Part shown: piece by piece, positions 54,297 to 61,735 of the stretch
Numbering within the stretch: the first letter of the stretch is position 1
Layout: every line of letters starts with the position of its first letter
Assembly: GCA_017303835.1 (NCBI GenBank)
Contig: JAFLBI010000001.1
Location: forward strand, 744,001 to 808,000
DNA length: 64,000 nucleotides
Reading direction: 5' to 3'
Origin: Chitinophagales bacterium
GTDB taxonomy: Bacteria; Bacteroidota; Bacteroidia; Chitinophagales; Chitinophagaceae
The notes under the pieces: generated by a model
Told to the model about the DNA's origin: nothing
Database searches by the model: none
Seen by the model: only the letters and a program-made list of their open reading frames with translations
Translations under genes and position numbers: made by a program

Positions 54297-54917
54297 CTAT
54301 TTGTTATTTTCGGATTTCTTTTTTGTTTGTAGAATAATTTCGCACCCTAACAATGGAATTGACCACGAAAACCACGCAGCAATATTTCCACTATCAATAT
54401 GAGGCAGATAAAAAACCTGTTCCAATAAGCCAAAGACAATTCTGAAAACAACAAAACCACAAGTCACCACATAACTACGAATCATCCATTCTCTGTGTTG
54501 TGCAATATTCTTTTTTAAAATAACGGCATAGGCCATGCCGGAAGTGCAAAGCCAGGCAAAAGCAAGACCAAGCAACCCAACACCAAATGTGAAGTAACCT
54601 TTGTACTGTATAGCATGAAAAACAGCTAAGTAAATACTTGCAAGTGATGATGAAAGAACTGAAAATAGATATACTTTTCCGAGTGTTTTGTGAAAAGAAG
54701 GATATTTAACCCTGAAATATGAAAAAAACTGAATAGGGCCAGATAGAATGGCGATAATCCCAAATAAAATGTGAGATATCAAGACATATTGAAACGGCCT
54801 TATATCTTCTGAATCATAACTGCTGCTTTCAAAATTAAAATAGGGCGAAGCATTATTTACTATAAAAAAGCAGATAATGATGATTAACAAACCCCATAGA
54901 ATTTTAGCAACTGTCAT
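54297..54917 (-). CDS. DUF2306 membrane protein
   Basis: A 206-residue inner-membrane protein with about six helices. The blocks HILFGIIAILSGPIQFF, HKTLGKVYLFSV and AQHREWMIRSYVVT match DUF2306, whose His residues resemble heme or metal ligands of small cytochrome-like proteins; the function is not known. It starts 13 bases after the first DoxX-like gene (reading order) and five bases before the TraB-like gene. Confidence 0.8.
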   Translation of the reverse strand: MTVAKILWGLLIIIICFFIVNNASPYFNFESSSYDSEDIRPFQYVLISHILFGIIAILSGPIQFFSYFRVKYPSFHKTLGKVYLFSVLSSSLASIYLAVFHAIQYKGYFTFGVGLLGLAFAWLCTSGMAYAVILKKNIAQHREWMIRSYVVTCGFVVFRIVFGLLEQVFYLPHIDSGNIAAWFSWSIPLLGCEIILQTKKKSENNK

Positions 54918-54930
54918 AACCCGCTAAGAA

Positions 54931-56226
54931 TTATCTGTTATATGGCTTTTCGTTAATCCAATGAAAACCACGATTAATGATTAAGAAACTGTCTCTTGGT
55001 ATATATTTTGCTTTCAGTATAAAAGTATCACCACTTAGCAATCCTTTAAGTGTAAGATTACCATCAGGAGCTTTTGAGTAGCTTAGAACACTTGAATCAC
55101 CTGGCATTGTTGCAATAGAAATGGTATGCTTGGTACTATCAAAGTTGATAACACGAAAACGATGCAGGCTATCATTCATATCTCTTACGGTTAAATAATT
55201 TGGATAGCTCATCACTACTTTACTCCAAACATTACCGTCGCCTTTAAGCAGTGGTATTGTATCATTGTTCTTTATAAATAAATTAACATCATACACTCCA
55301 AACAGGGGATGATTGCTCCGTTGTCTTACTTCCTTATAATAAAAATTAGCTGTATCACTGGAAAAGAGATAGATAACATATAGGATGTATATGTATTTAA
55401 TAACTCTACCTATTTTAAAATATTTGCTCTTTACCGGGAGTAAAGACATTTCTTGCTCAATATTTAATCTTTTGCTAAAGAAAACTGCAAACAGCTTTTT
55501 TCTATCATGCATTAAAAGGAAAATAGCAGTTAAAAAATAATGTGTTGAATTAATCTTTACAGGAATATCATAGCAAAAATTAAAAGCCACTACACCTCCT
55601 AAAACAATCACAGCGAGCAGAGATCCGAAAGTAGTGGTGCGTCTGAAGAAAAGTAACAGACCTGCTATCATTTCTAATAATCCGGTAAATATTTGAAATG
55701 GTGCAGAAGCACCCATAAAGGCCCAGGCGATGCCCATGGGGGAAAACTGGCCATAGGGTTGAGTTAATTGAATAGGCGTTAGCTCGGGCATTTGACTTGG
55801 GAAAACTTTTCCGATGCCGTAAGAAAGTAGGATTACTCCAAGAAAATATCTCAAATAAACCCTTAGTAAATTATAAAGGCGTTGAGCAGTTTTAGAATTT
55901 CTATCAATACTGAACCATGATAGTGCAAGAATTGCAGATAATACAACTAAAACCAGCAGTTTGACATAAAAGAAAGGTTGGTCTCCACTGCCGCTATTGT
56001 AATTTGGTTCATAATATCCTAATTTAAAAATTGCATCTCCTAGAAAAGATACTAAGCTGTCCTGTGCTTCATAATATTTCTCTAAAACAATATCGACAGG
56101 TGGCAATAAGCCATCAATAACTTGCGGAAAGGCATAAAAAAAGTAATAACAAAACAGAAAATAAATTGCTATAACCCTAGCTGACGACAATTTCTTAATT
56201 TCTGTTACACTCACTTGATTAATCAT
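54931..56226 (-). CDS. DoxX-like membrane protein A with C-terminal beta domain
   Basis: A 431-residue protein with N-terminal helices (about 15-35, 85-105, 118-135, 160-185, 195-240, 275-292) in a DoxX-like pattern (YFLGVILLSYGIGKVFPSQ, FTGLLEMIAGLLLFFRRTT) and a soluble C-terminal part (about 300-431: IPLLKGDGNVWSKVVMSYP) predicted outside. It resembles the next gene (56,255-57,337) in layout, so the two are probably ancient duplicates. DoxX relatives are linked to quinone and redox-stress responses, but this is not shown here. Confidence 0.7.
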   Translation of the reverse strand: MINQVSVTEIKKLSSARVIAIYFLFCYYFFYAFPQVIDGLLPPVDIVLEKYYEAQDSLVSFLGDAIFKLGYYEPNYNSGSGDQPFFYVKLLVLVVLSAILALSWFSIDRNSKTAQRLYNLLRVYLRYFLGVILLSYGIGKVFPSQMPELTPIQLTQPYGQFSPMGIAWAFMGASAPFQIFTGLLEMIAGLLLFFRRTTTFGSLLAVIVLGGVVAFNFCYDIPVKINSTHYFLTAIFLLMHDRKKLFAVFFSKRLNIEQEMSLLPVKSKYFKIGRVIKYIYILYVIYLFSSDTANFYYKEVRQRSNHPLFGVYDVNLFIKNNDTIPLLKGDGNVWSKVVMSYPNYLTVRDMNDSLHRFRVINFDSTKHTISIATMPGDSSVLSYSKAPDGNLTLKGLLSGDTFILKAKYIPRDSFLIINRGFHWINEKPYNR

Positions 56227-56254
56227 GATTTTCTATTTATTAAGATGTTTATAG

Positions 56255-57337
56255 TTAAAAAACAGGTTGTTTAATAGGAATACGTTTAAGTAGTAGCCGA
56301 TATGAATCCTTATTTATTTGCCCAAATATTGAAAGTGTATCAACTCCATTAAAAGAATATATGCCCTTAAATTCCTTAGTACTATCCTCAGAAAAAGTAA
56401 AGTTGAGTGAATCGTTATTAGAAGTGTAGGAAAAAGCTGTTGAAGAATCTTGTGTCAGAATTAATTTGCCTTGACGCCCCCTGTCAAAGTAGATTTTTTG
56501 CCAAAAGCTATTCTCAAGATGCAGCACATTAATACTTATATCGTTTTTCTGAAATGAAATTGATTTGTATCCGCCTAATAATTCACTTTTTGTGTAATAA
56601 TCCTTTTCTTCGTTTTTAATTTTATAAAACCCAAAAACAGGTATCAGGATACTGGCAAATAATAAAACAACTGCAGCGGTTTTGGTTTTTTGGATAGAAA
56701 AAGCATCAATAAAAAACAGTTGCAAATACTGCCAGTGGGGTAGCAAAAGAACTATATTCATCAACAAATAAGCAAGGGATGCGACTTTTGTATCAAACCA
56801 CAAATCGTAAAAGAAATTGATTAAAACAATATTTGCCATGAGTGGCAGCATAATCAACAAGCCCGCCAAAGAAGTTCGACGGAAATAGATAAGAATTGAT
56901 GCAATAATTTGAAGTGCCCCAATTACACATGCAAAGGCATAGGACTGACCGAAATAATACCAACTAAGTGCCGTAGAACTTAATTGACCAACAGGTGTAT
57001 CGGCTGTAATAATTCCGTATTGAAACTGTCCTTTAAAAATTTTAGAGAAACCGTAAATCAGAATATTAGCTGAAAATACAAACCGCATAAATGAATACTG
57101 AAAATCAACGGTGTCTTGCTTAGATAAGCCATATCTCTTCTTAATTGATGAAATCAGTAATTGAAACAGGATTGTTAAGAATACAATTGCACCTGCTGTA
57201 TAAAGCCCGTAGATTGAATACCAGTCGTATGTAACTAGGGCTTCAGTAATGCCTGTTAAAGCCAGCCACCCACTGATAATGAGATACAGACCAATGAAGT
57301 TTAACAGCGACAAAAAAAGAGAATACAATAGCTTCAT
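56255..57337 (-). CDS. DoxX-like membrane protein B with C-terminal beta domain
   Basis: A 360-residue protein with a helical N-terminal part to about residue 240 (FSANILIYGFSKIFKGQFQYG, GALQIIASILIYFRRTSLAG) and a C-terminal extracytoplasmic part (about 255-360). The motif order GxSKxFKGQ...QI(I/E)AxxLxFRRT matches protein A, supporting a paired duplication. It overlaps neither neighbour and starts four bases after the cupin gene. Confidence 0.7.
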   Translation of the reverse strand: MKLLYSLFLSLLNFIGLYLIISGWLALTGITEALVTYDWYSIYGLYTAGAIVFLTILFQLLISSIKKRYGLSKQDTVDFQYSFMRFVFSANILIYGFSKIFKGQFQYGIITADTPVGQLSSTALSWYYFGQSYAFACVIGALQIIASILIYFRRTSLAGLLIMLPLMANIVLINFFYDLWFDTKVASLAYLLMNIVLLLPHWQYLQLFFIDAFSIQKTKTAAVVLLFASILIPVFGFYKIKNEEKDYYTKSELLGGYKSISFQKNDISINVLHLENSFWQKIYFDRGRQGKLILTQDSSTAFSYTSNNDSLNFTFSEDSTKEFKGIYSFNGVDTLSIFGQINKDSYRLLLKRIPIKQPVF

Positions 57338-57341
57338 TTTC

Positions 57342-57887
57342 TCAGAGCTTTACATATTTTAAAATAAGTTTCTTATGCAGGCCGAAGGCTTGAGTAATGC
57401 CAGCCTGAAACTTTAGCAGAGGTTCAAATAAACTGCGCCAGCCTCTAAGATTACTTTCGCTATGAATAAATAGCCATGCTAAAACAAGAATATTTTTAGG
57501 CATTCCATTTTTGCCGCACTTACCATCCCTTGCCAGACCGTAAGCTATTTGCAATGTTTCTTCAAATCCTCTATGTGCCGGTCTTATTTCAACTGTAAAT
57601 TGGCAGGGATTTCCGCTTCGGTTTTGGAAGAGGTGGTTACTCAGTGGATGAGCCGTTGCAGTTTGTCCTTCAGATAGTGTGTAAATCCTCTCGTCCACCT
57701 TAATCTGTACTTGACCTTCAAGGCAGGTAAAAGTTTCAGCATATGTTTTATGATAGTGTAAACCAACCCCGCCCATATTTGCCAACTCCACCTTGACCAA
57801 CGTGTATTCTCCATTGGTTTCTCTCCCCACTTTTAAAAAAGTTACAGAATCCTTTTGAAGCGGGTTATATATTGTCCTGTTAGTCAT
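57342..57887 (-). CDS. Cupin protein with hydrophobic C-terminal tail, copy 2
   Basis: A 181-residue protein with one cupin barrel: motif 1 GLHYHKTYAETFTCLEG (His, His, Glu metal ligands) and motif 2 HPLSNHLFQN. The last 55 residues (NILVLAWLFIHSESNL, FQAGITQAFGLHKKL) are hydrophobic and outside the barrel, as in the cupin at 58,790. It overlaps the upstream unknown gene by eight bases. Confidence 0.8.
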   Translation of the reverse strand: MTNRTIYNPLQKDSVTFLKVGRETNGEYTLVKVELANMGGVGLHYHKTYAETFTCLEGQVQIKVDERIYTLSEGQTATAHPLSNHLFQNRSGNPCQFTVEIRPAHRGFEETLQIAYGLARDGKCGKNGMPKNILVLAWLFIHSESNLRGWRSLFEPLLKFQAGITQAFGLHKKLILKYVKL

Positions 57888-58779
57888 TGGTTGGTGGCAA
57901 TATTTTAAGTTCTATTTTCCTGATTATTTCAAGAGGCATTTCCAATTGCCAATTGCTTAAATCAGTACTGGCATTTATCCTCGCTTTTAACTGTAACTTA
58001 TTGGTCATTGTCCCATGTAAAATTTTCCCAGTATTACTTTCAATTTCAGAATCAATGGAAAATGACTCTACCCCCCATAGGAAATTTACTTTAGAATTAC
58101 CGGCAGACTGAATCATCTGGAAGTTATTCGGAGCATCAAACACTTTGGTAGAAACTAATTCCAAAAAAGGAGTTAAACAAAAGGAAGAAGGTGGCGAAAA
58201 GTTTGTACGTATTTTGATCATGGAGTCTGTATTACTAAGAAGCTCTTGGCTCACTACAGTACAATCTTCACCTCTTAAAATCTTAATCCCATCAGAAAAA
58301 ACACCTTTTATGGGTTCTGAAAGCTGCAGCGTTGTTTTTGATTTGCTCAAATACTGCATTTTCAAAGCAGGGGACACTGCGACAAAAAAGGTGTTAAGGT
58401 CAGTAATATCACCCGTCATTTCAGGAATAGAAAGTGCTGGAAGCAACACCTTTCCGTTTTTAGCAAGCGATATTCGATATGGCTTTATACTTTTTGCATA
58501 AATAGAGAAATCAGTTGAGTCTTTGCCACTGTATCTTATTTTTGACAGCCATTTAATTTCTTCCTGATAAATTCTTGATTCTTTTAAAACTGTATGTTCC
58601 GAAACGGAAACTTCCTTACTGGATAGTGTTCCATTTGTATATGTTTCAACAGTTAGTTGGTATCTGTATTTCTCATTTTTTTTATACTTCCGATAACCTA
58701 TATTTTGTGTCCACCCTGCAAGACCATACAGAAGAAACAGAACTATTATTGAACTCTTGCTTACAAATTGAAGAAACAT
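57880..58779 (-). CDS. Exported protein of unknown function
   Basis: A 299-residue protein with a signal peptide (about 1-24, LYGLAGWTQ). The mature part is beta-rich with many charged surface residues (YRKYKKNEKYRYQLTVETY, EVSVSEHTVLKES) and no recognised family; relatives may be periplasmic or surface lipoprotein-like carriers. It lies between the two cupin genes, ten bases from the first and overlapping the second. Confidence 0.6.
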   Translation of the reverse strand: MFLQFVSKSSIIVLFLLYGLAGWTQNIGYRKYKKNEKYRYQLTVETYTNGTLSSKEVSVSEHTVLKESRIYQEEIKWLSKIRYSGKDSTDFSIYAKSIKPYRISLAKNGKVLLPALSIPEMTGDITDLNTFFVAVSPALKMQYLSKSKTTLQLSEPIKGVFSDGIKILRGEDCTVVSQELLSNTDSMIKIRTNFSPPSSFCLTPFLELVSTKVFDAPNNFQMIQSAGNSKVNFLWGVESFSIDSEIESNTGKILHGTMTNKLQLKARINASTDLSNWQLEMPLEIIRKIELKILPPTND

Positions 58780-58789
58780 CTATAACTTT

Positions 58790-59305
58790 TTATTGTATTT
58801 TAAAACCAAGAATCTTACCTATTCCTGCCATCAAAATCATTACAAAATTGGGAGGCACAACGCTGGATACCGATTCTTTATATTTTCTGAAAACAATAGA
58901 CAAATAAATAAGTGATTTTATATCCTTGGCGCTCTTAATCTTCCCTATGTTAATAAGTCTTTCAAAATCACTCATCATATCTGTGAAAGTTCCTTTGGGA
59001 GAAATTTTGTAAATAAAATAGCATGGTTCTGCACTTGTATTTTTATATGTATGAGCCACATTTTTGGGGATGTGTACAGTAACACCTGCCTCTGCTCTTA
59101 TCCATGTATTTTCTTTGTATATATCCAACGAACCCTCCAAAACTGTAAATATTTCTTCCTGTAACGAATGTTTATGAATAGGGGGGCCGTCTGTTTTTGG
59201 ATAAACTAATACAATACCATTTTCAGTGTTTGGCTGGTCATTTATGACCATTATTTGCGAGTTAAATACCTTGCCATGGTCAATTGTGGGTTTAAAATCA
59301 ATCAT
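58790..59305 (-). CDS. Cupin protein with hydrophobic C-terminal tail, copy 1
   Basis: A 171-residue protein. Cupin motif 1 PPIHKHSLQEEIFTVLEG supplies His, His and Glu metal ligands; motif 2 HIPKNVAHTYKN supplies another His. A C-terminal region with a hydrophobic stretch (PNFVMILMAGIGKILGF) parallels that of the cupin at 57,342. It is the first gene of the minus-strand cluster and is read divergently from marR, 71 bases away, across two candidate operators, so it is a probable MarR target. Confidence 0.82.
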   Translation of the reverse strand: MIDFKPTIDHGKVFNSQIMVINDQPNTENGIVLVYPKTDGPPIHKHSLQEEIFTVLEGSLDIYKENTWIRAEAGVTVHIPKNVAHTYKNTSAEPCYFIYKISPKGTFTDMMSDFERLINIGKIKSAKDIKSLIYLSIVFRKYKESVSSVVPPNFVMILMAGIGKILGFKIQ

Positions 59306-59322
59306 AAAAAATGAAATTTTGA

Positions 59323-59330
59323 CAAAAGTA
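59323..59330 (-). promoter_or_regulatory. -7 element of the divergent cupin-led operon
   Basis: On the minus strand this reads TACTTTTG, a perfect TAnnTTTG, 18 bases before the cupin start codon at 59,305. No clear TTTG lies 19-21 bases upstream, so the promoter may need help or be weak. It overlaps the first candidate operator. Confidence 0.5.
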
Positions 59331-59343
59331 AAATGATTTTACT
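59327..59343. promoter_or_regulatory. Candidate MarR operator 1
   Basis: Inverted repeat AGTAAAA-TGA-TTTTACT with perfect 7-base arms, touching the -7 elements of both divergent promoters. Confidence 0.55.
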
Positions 59344-59349
59344 ATTTTT

Positions 59350-59364
59350 GTAAAACTATTTTAC
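59350..59364. promoter_or_regulatory. Candidate MarR operator 2
   Basis: Inverted repeat GTAAAA-CTA-TTTTAC, the same motif as operator 1. Its centre is 22 bases from that of operator 1, about two helical turns, so two dimers could bind the same face of DNA. Confidence 0.55.
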
Positions 59365-59376
59365 TAATTTTGATGA

Positions 59377-59829
59377 ATGGCAAAAAAACCAAACAACATA
59401 AATCACATAGGCAGACTGGTCAGGAATATATATATTGCTGTCACAGATGAATCACACAAGGTATTAAGGCAGGAGGGATACTCTGATTTAGACGGGTCAT
59501 ATAGTATAATTTTTCAGCACATAGGTACCGGCGCAAGGGCAACCGATATTGCTGTTAAAGCAAGAACTTCCAAGCAGAATGTGAAATATCTTTTGGAAGT
59601 TTTGGAGAAAAAAGGTCTTGTCAGGCGTAAGCAGGATGCTAAAGATGGGAGGGCCTGGATATTTGAATTAACAGGTAAAGGGCATGATTATAGAAATGCC
59701 GGGCTAAGAGTGATTGCCGCCTTAGAGAAGAAGTGGGCCGAAGCAATTGGAGAAACCAGGTATTTTCAATTAATAAAAAATCTCGAAGTACTGAATACTT
59801 ATATCATAGAGCAAAATGGTACTGCGTAG
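59377..59829 (+). CDS. MarR-family transcriptional regulator
   Basis: A 150-residue winged-helix regulator. The recognition helix region is GARATDIAVKARTSKQNVKYLLEVLEKKG (about 50-80, shown here in parts: TDIAVKARTSKQN) and the wing is RRKQDAKDGRAWIFELTGKG. MarR dimers bind short palindromes and often respond to phenolic ligands or oxidants. The gene is divergent from the cupin-led cluster across two matching palindromes, so it probably represses both itself and that cluster. The retropepsin-like gene follows after 50 bases. Confidence 0.9.
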   Translation: MAKKPNNINHIGRLVRNIYIAVTDESHKVLRQEGYSDLDGSYSIIFQHIGTGARATDIAVKARTSKQNVKYLLEVLEKKGLVRRKQDAKDGRAWIFELTGKGHDYRNAGLRVIAALEKKWAEAIGETRYFQLIKNLEVLNTYIIEQNGTA

Positions 59830-59879
59830 TCTGTACTTATCAATATCAGTTTTAACAAATTCCTCGGCAATTATAAGGC

Positions 59880-60722
59880 ATGAAAAAAATAATACTTGTA
59901 GCATTTTTTTCAATAGCGGTTATCAGATTTAACATATCTGCACAGTTAATATATACATTACCGGTTGAATACAGTGACTACCAACTTATATTTTGCAAGA
60001 TTTCAATAAATGGTGAGAGCGTTATAGCTCTCTTTGATACAGGCAATTTTTCAGAGTTACGGATTTCCTCAACATTTATCAGGAAGTATGGCCTAAGCCT
60101 TAGACCTTCAGAGACTATCAGCAAAGGTATAAAGACAAAAAATGGTGCTGTTATGAAAGGCAAAACAGACAGCCTATCGATAGGTGGTCTAGTATTAAAA
60201 GATAAAGAGTTTGATTGTATTGAGGGCTATATTGAAAATATCAGTAAGAAAGTGAAGAAAAATTTTGATGCGGTAATTGGATGGCCCTTTTTAGAAAACT
60301 ACTTTTTCGAACTTGACATCAGCAAAAAGTATTTTTGCTTTTCAAAGAAAAGCTTCTGGCATGAAAGTGAGTCAGGTTTTATACCCGTTTCAAATATTAA
60401 TAATGTGCCGGTATTAAAAGGGCTCATACAGGGACAAGTCAGCAATATTCTTTTTGATTGCGGGGCACCGTTCAGTAAAATAGACAGCAGTTTTGCTGCT
60501 CAAATTACTGGCCATACAGATACACTTGAATTATTCAGAAACCATAGCATTCCTATGAAAGCATTTGCCATAAATCTTAATAACCTGAATTATAGAATTA
60601 ACTTTAATGTAAGCGATATAAAAAATACCAAATGCCAGGCTGTTATCGGGAATAATTTTATAAACAGATACCGGGTTCGCTATAATCCCTTGTCTAAATC
60701 TGTAAAATTCGACAGTCTTTAA
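59880..60722 (+). CDS. Exported retropepsin-like aspartyl protease homologue
   Basis: A 280-residue protein with a signal peptide (about 1-21). Two aspartyl-protease-type motifs are visible: FDTGNFSELRIS (about 52) and FDCGAPFSKIDSS (about 195), plus AVIGWPFLENYFFE and AVIGNNFINRYRV as the hydrophobic Gly motifs of each half. The two halves form a pepsin-like pair within one chain; the second has DCG instead of DTG. Similar bacterial proteins are common in Bacteroidota and mostly uncharacterised. It is downstream of marR and probably co-transcribed with it. Confidence 0.78.
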   Translation: MKKIILVAFFSIAVIRFNISAQLIYTLPVEYSDYQLIFCKISINGESVIALFDTGNFSELRISSTFIRKYGLSLRPSETISKGIKTKNGAVMKGKTDSLSIGGLVLKDKEFDCIEGYIENISKKVKKNFDAVIGWPFLENYFFELDISKKYFCFSKKSFWHESESGFIPVSNINNVPVLKGLIQGQVSNILFDCGAPFSKIDSSFAAQITGHTDTLELFRNHSIPMKAFAINLNNLNYRINFNVSDIKNTKCQAVIGNNFINRYRVRYNPLSKSVKFDSL

Positions 60723-61573
60723 GAGATTTTATTTTCATTTAAAATGAAGGCAGAACATAAAAGCGGTTTATTAATTATACTTTATTCATAGATACTGAAA
60801 TTATTGTAACAATACCATTTACCTTTTATTCGGAATAACCCAAGCCATATTTTGAACTTTGCCACACGGTAATCCGCAGCCATAAGAAAGCTGTTTCTAG
60901 ATTTAATGCTGACCTTAAGAACGAATCAATAATTTTCATTGAAAATTGAAAAACAAAGGCATATTTCTATTAAAGATATCAGCATGAAATTTTGGCTGTA
61001 AATAATTTCAAGATGGTTTTGCTTTTCTCAGTAATACCTGAGCAGAAATTTTCAGTTTTATAAGCGGCTATTATCATTCCGGCCACCGTCAAGTGCCGGA
61101 GTGCTGAAAAGGGCTATCCGAACTGCCATAATGTGAATATTAAGAGCCCGGCTTTCTTCTGTGTGTTCTTTGGTTACACCAGATTTGCTTATTATTTATC
61201 TGGTTCAATAAACCGCTTCAGACAAATTCAAATCTCACGTCACTGATGCTTATCCTTGCACAGCAAGGCCTCGCTAAACTCATTCTTTTCAGAAGATTTA
61301 CCTGAAAAACAGGTACGTTGCGTTGTCTATTTTTCGTCTGGATTATGATTAAAAATTTACTAAAAACGTTGGAATTTTGAGACGGTTAAACAACCAAAAA
61401 ATACAGACTGTCAAAGGGTTGTATCGATTTTTCGAGACCTGAGAGAGCGGATATAAAAGGTCTCGATTCAGATCATTTTCTTTGAGGGCTTTTGAATGTT
61501 TTTGGGTATATACCCCGAAATAAAAAACCCCTGCCACCATTGAGTTTGCAAGGATTTAATACTTTTTGAAGCG

Positions 61574-61578
<5 letters not shown>
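60723..61578. other. Gene-free right end of the island
   Basis: About 850 bases with no supported gene. It holds an imperfect GC-rich hairpin near 61,080-61,100 (CCGGCCAC...GTGCCGG), reminiscent of insertion-sequence remnants, and an ACCAGA...TCTGGT arm pair near 61,178-61,204. It ends in a terminator (61,522-61,553) beside the tRNA gene. This is where an integrase gene would be expected; none is intact. Confidence 0.65.
61522..61553 (-). terminator. Present terminator of tRNA-Ser, inside the island
   Basis: On the minus strand: stem CCTTGC...GCAGGG (six pairs, one G-T), 13-base loop, then TTTTTT. It starts 25 bases beyond the tRNA 3' end and is on the island side of the attachment site, so the element seems to supply a substitute terminator. 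Confidence 0.6.
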
Positions 61579-61666
<88 letters not shown>

Positions 61667-61735
61667 GGGTGCAAAATAACGGCCTGAACATTTATCTGCC
61701 AAATAATTCATGCAGCGAACTAAATTGCACGCTTT

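Larger units (their letters stand above)
59318..59350 (+). promoter_or_regulatory. Promoter of the marR gene
   Basis: TTTG at 59,318-59,321, 21 bases, TATTTTTG at 59,343-59,350: an exact consensus match on the plus strand. It overlaps both candidate operators, as expected for autorepression. Confidence 0.7.

Noticed and set aside
61349..61540. A 63-residue minus-strand frame as integrase remnant
   Set aside because: Its translation shows none of the tyrosine recombinase residues I could recognise; left as noncoding.
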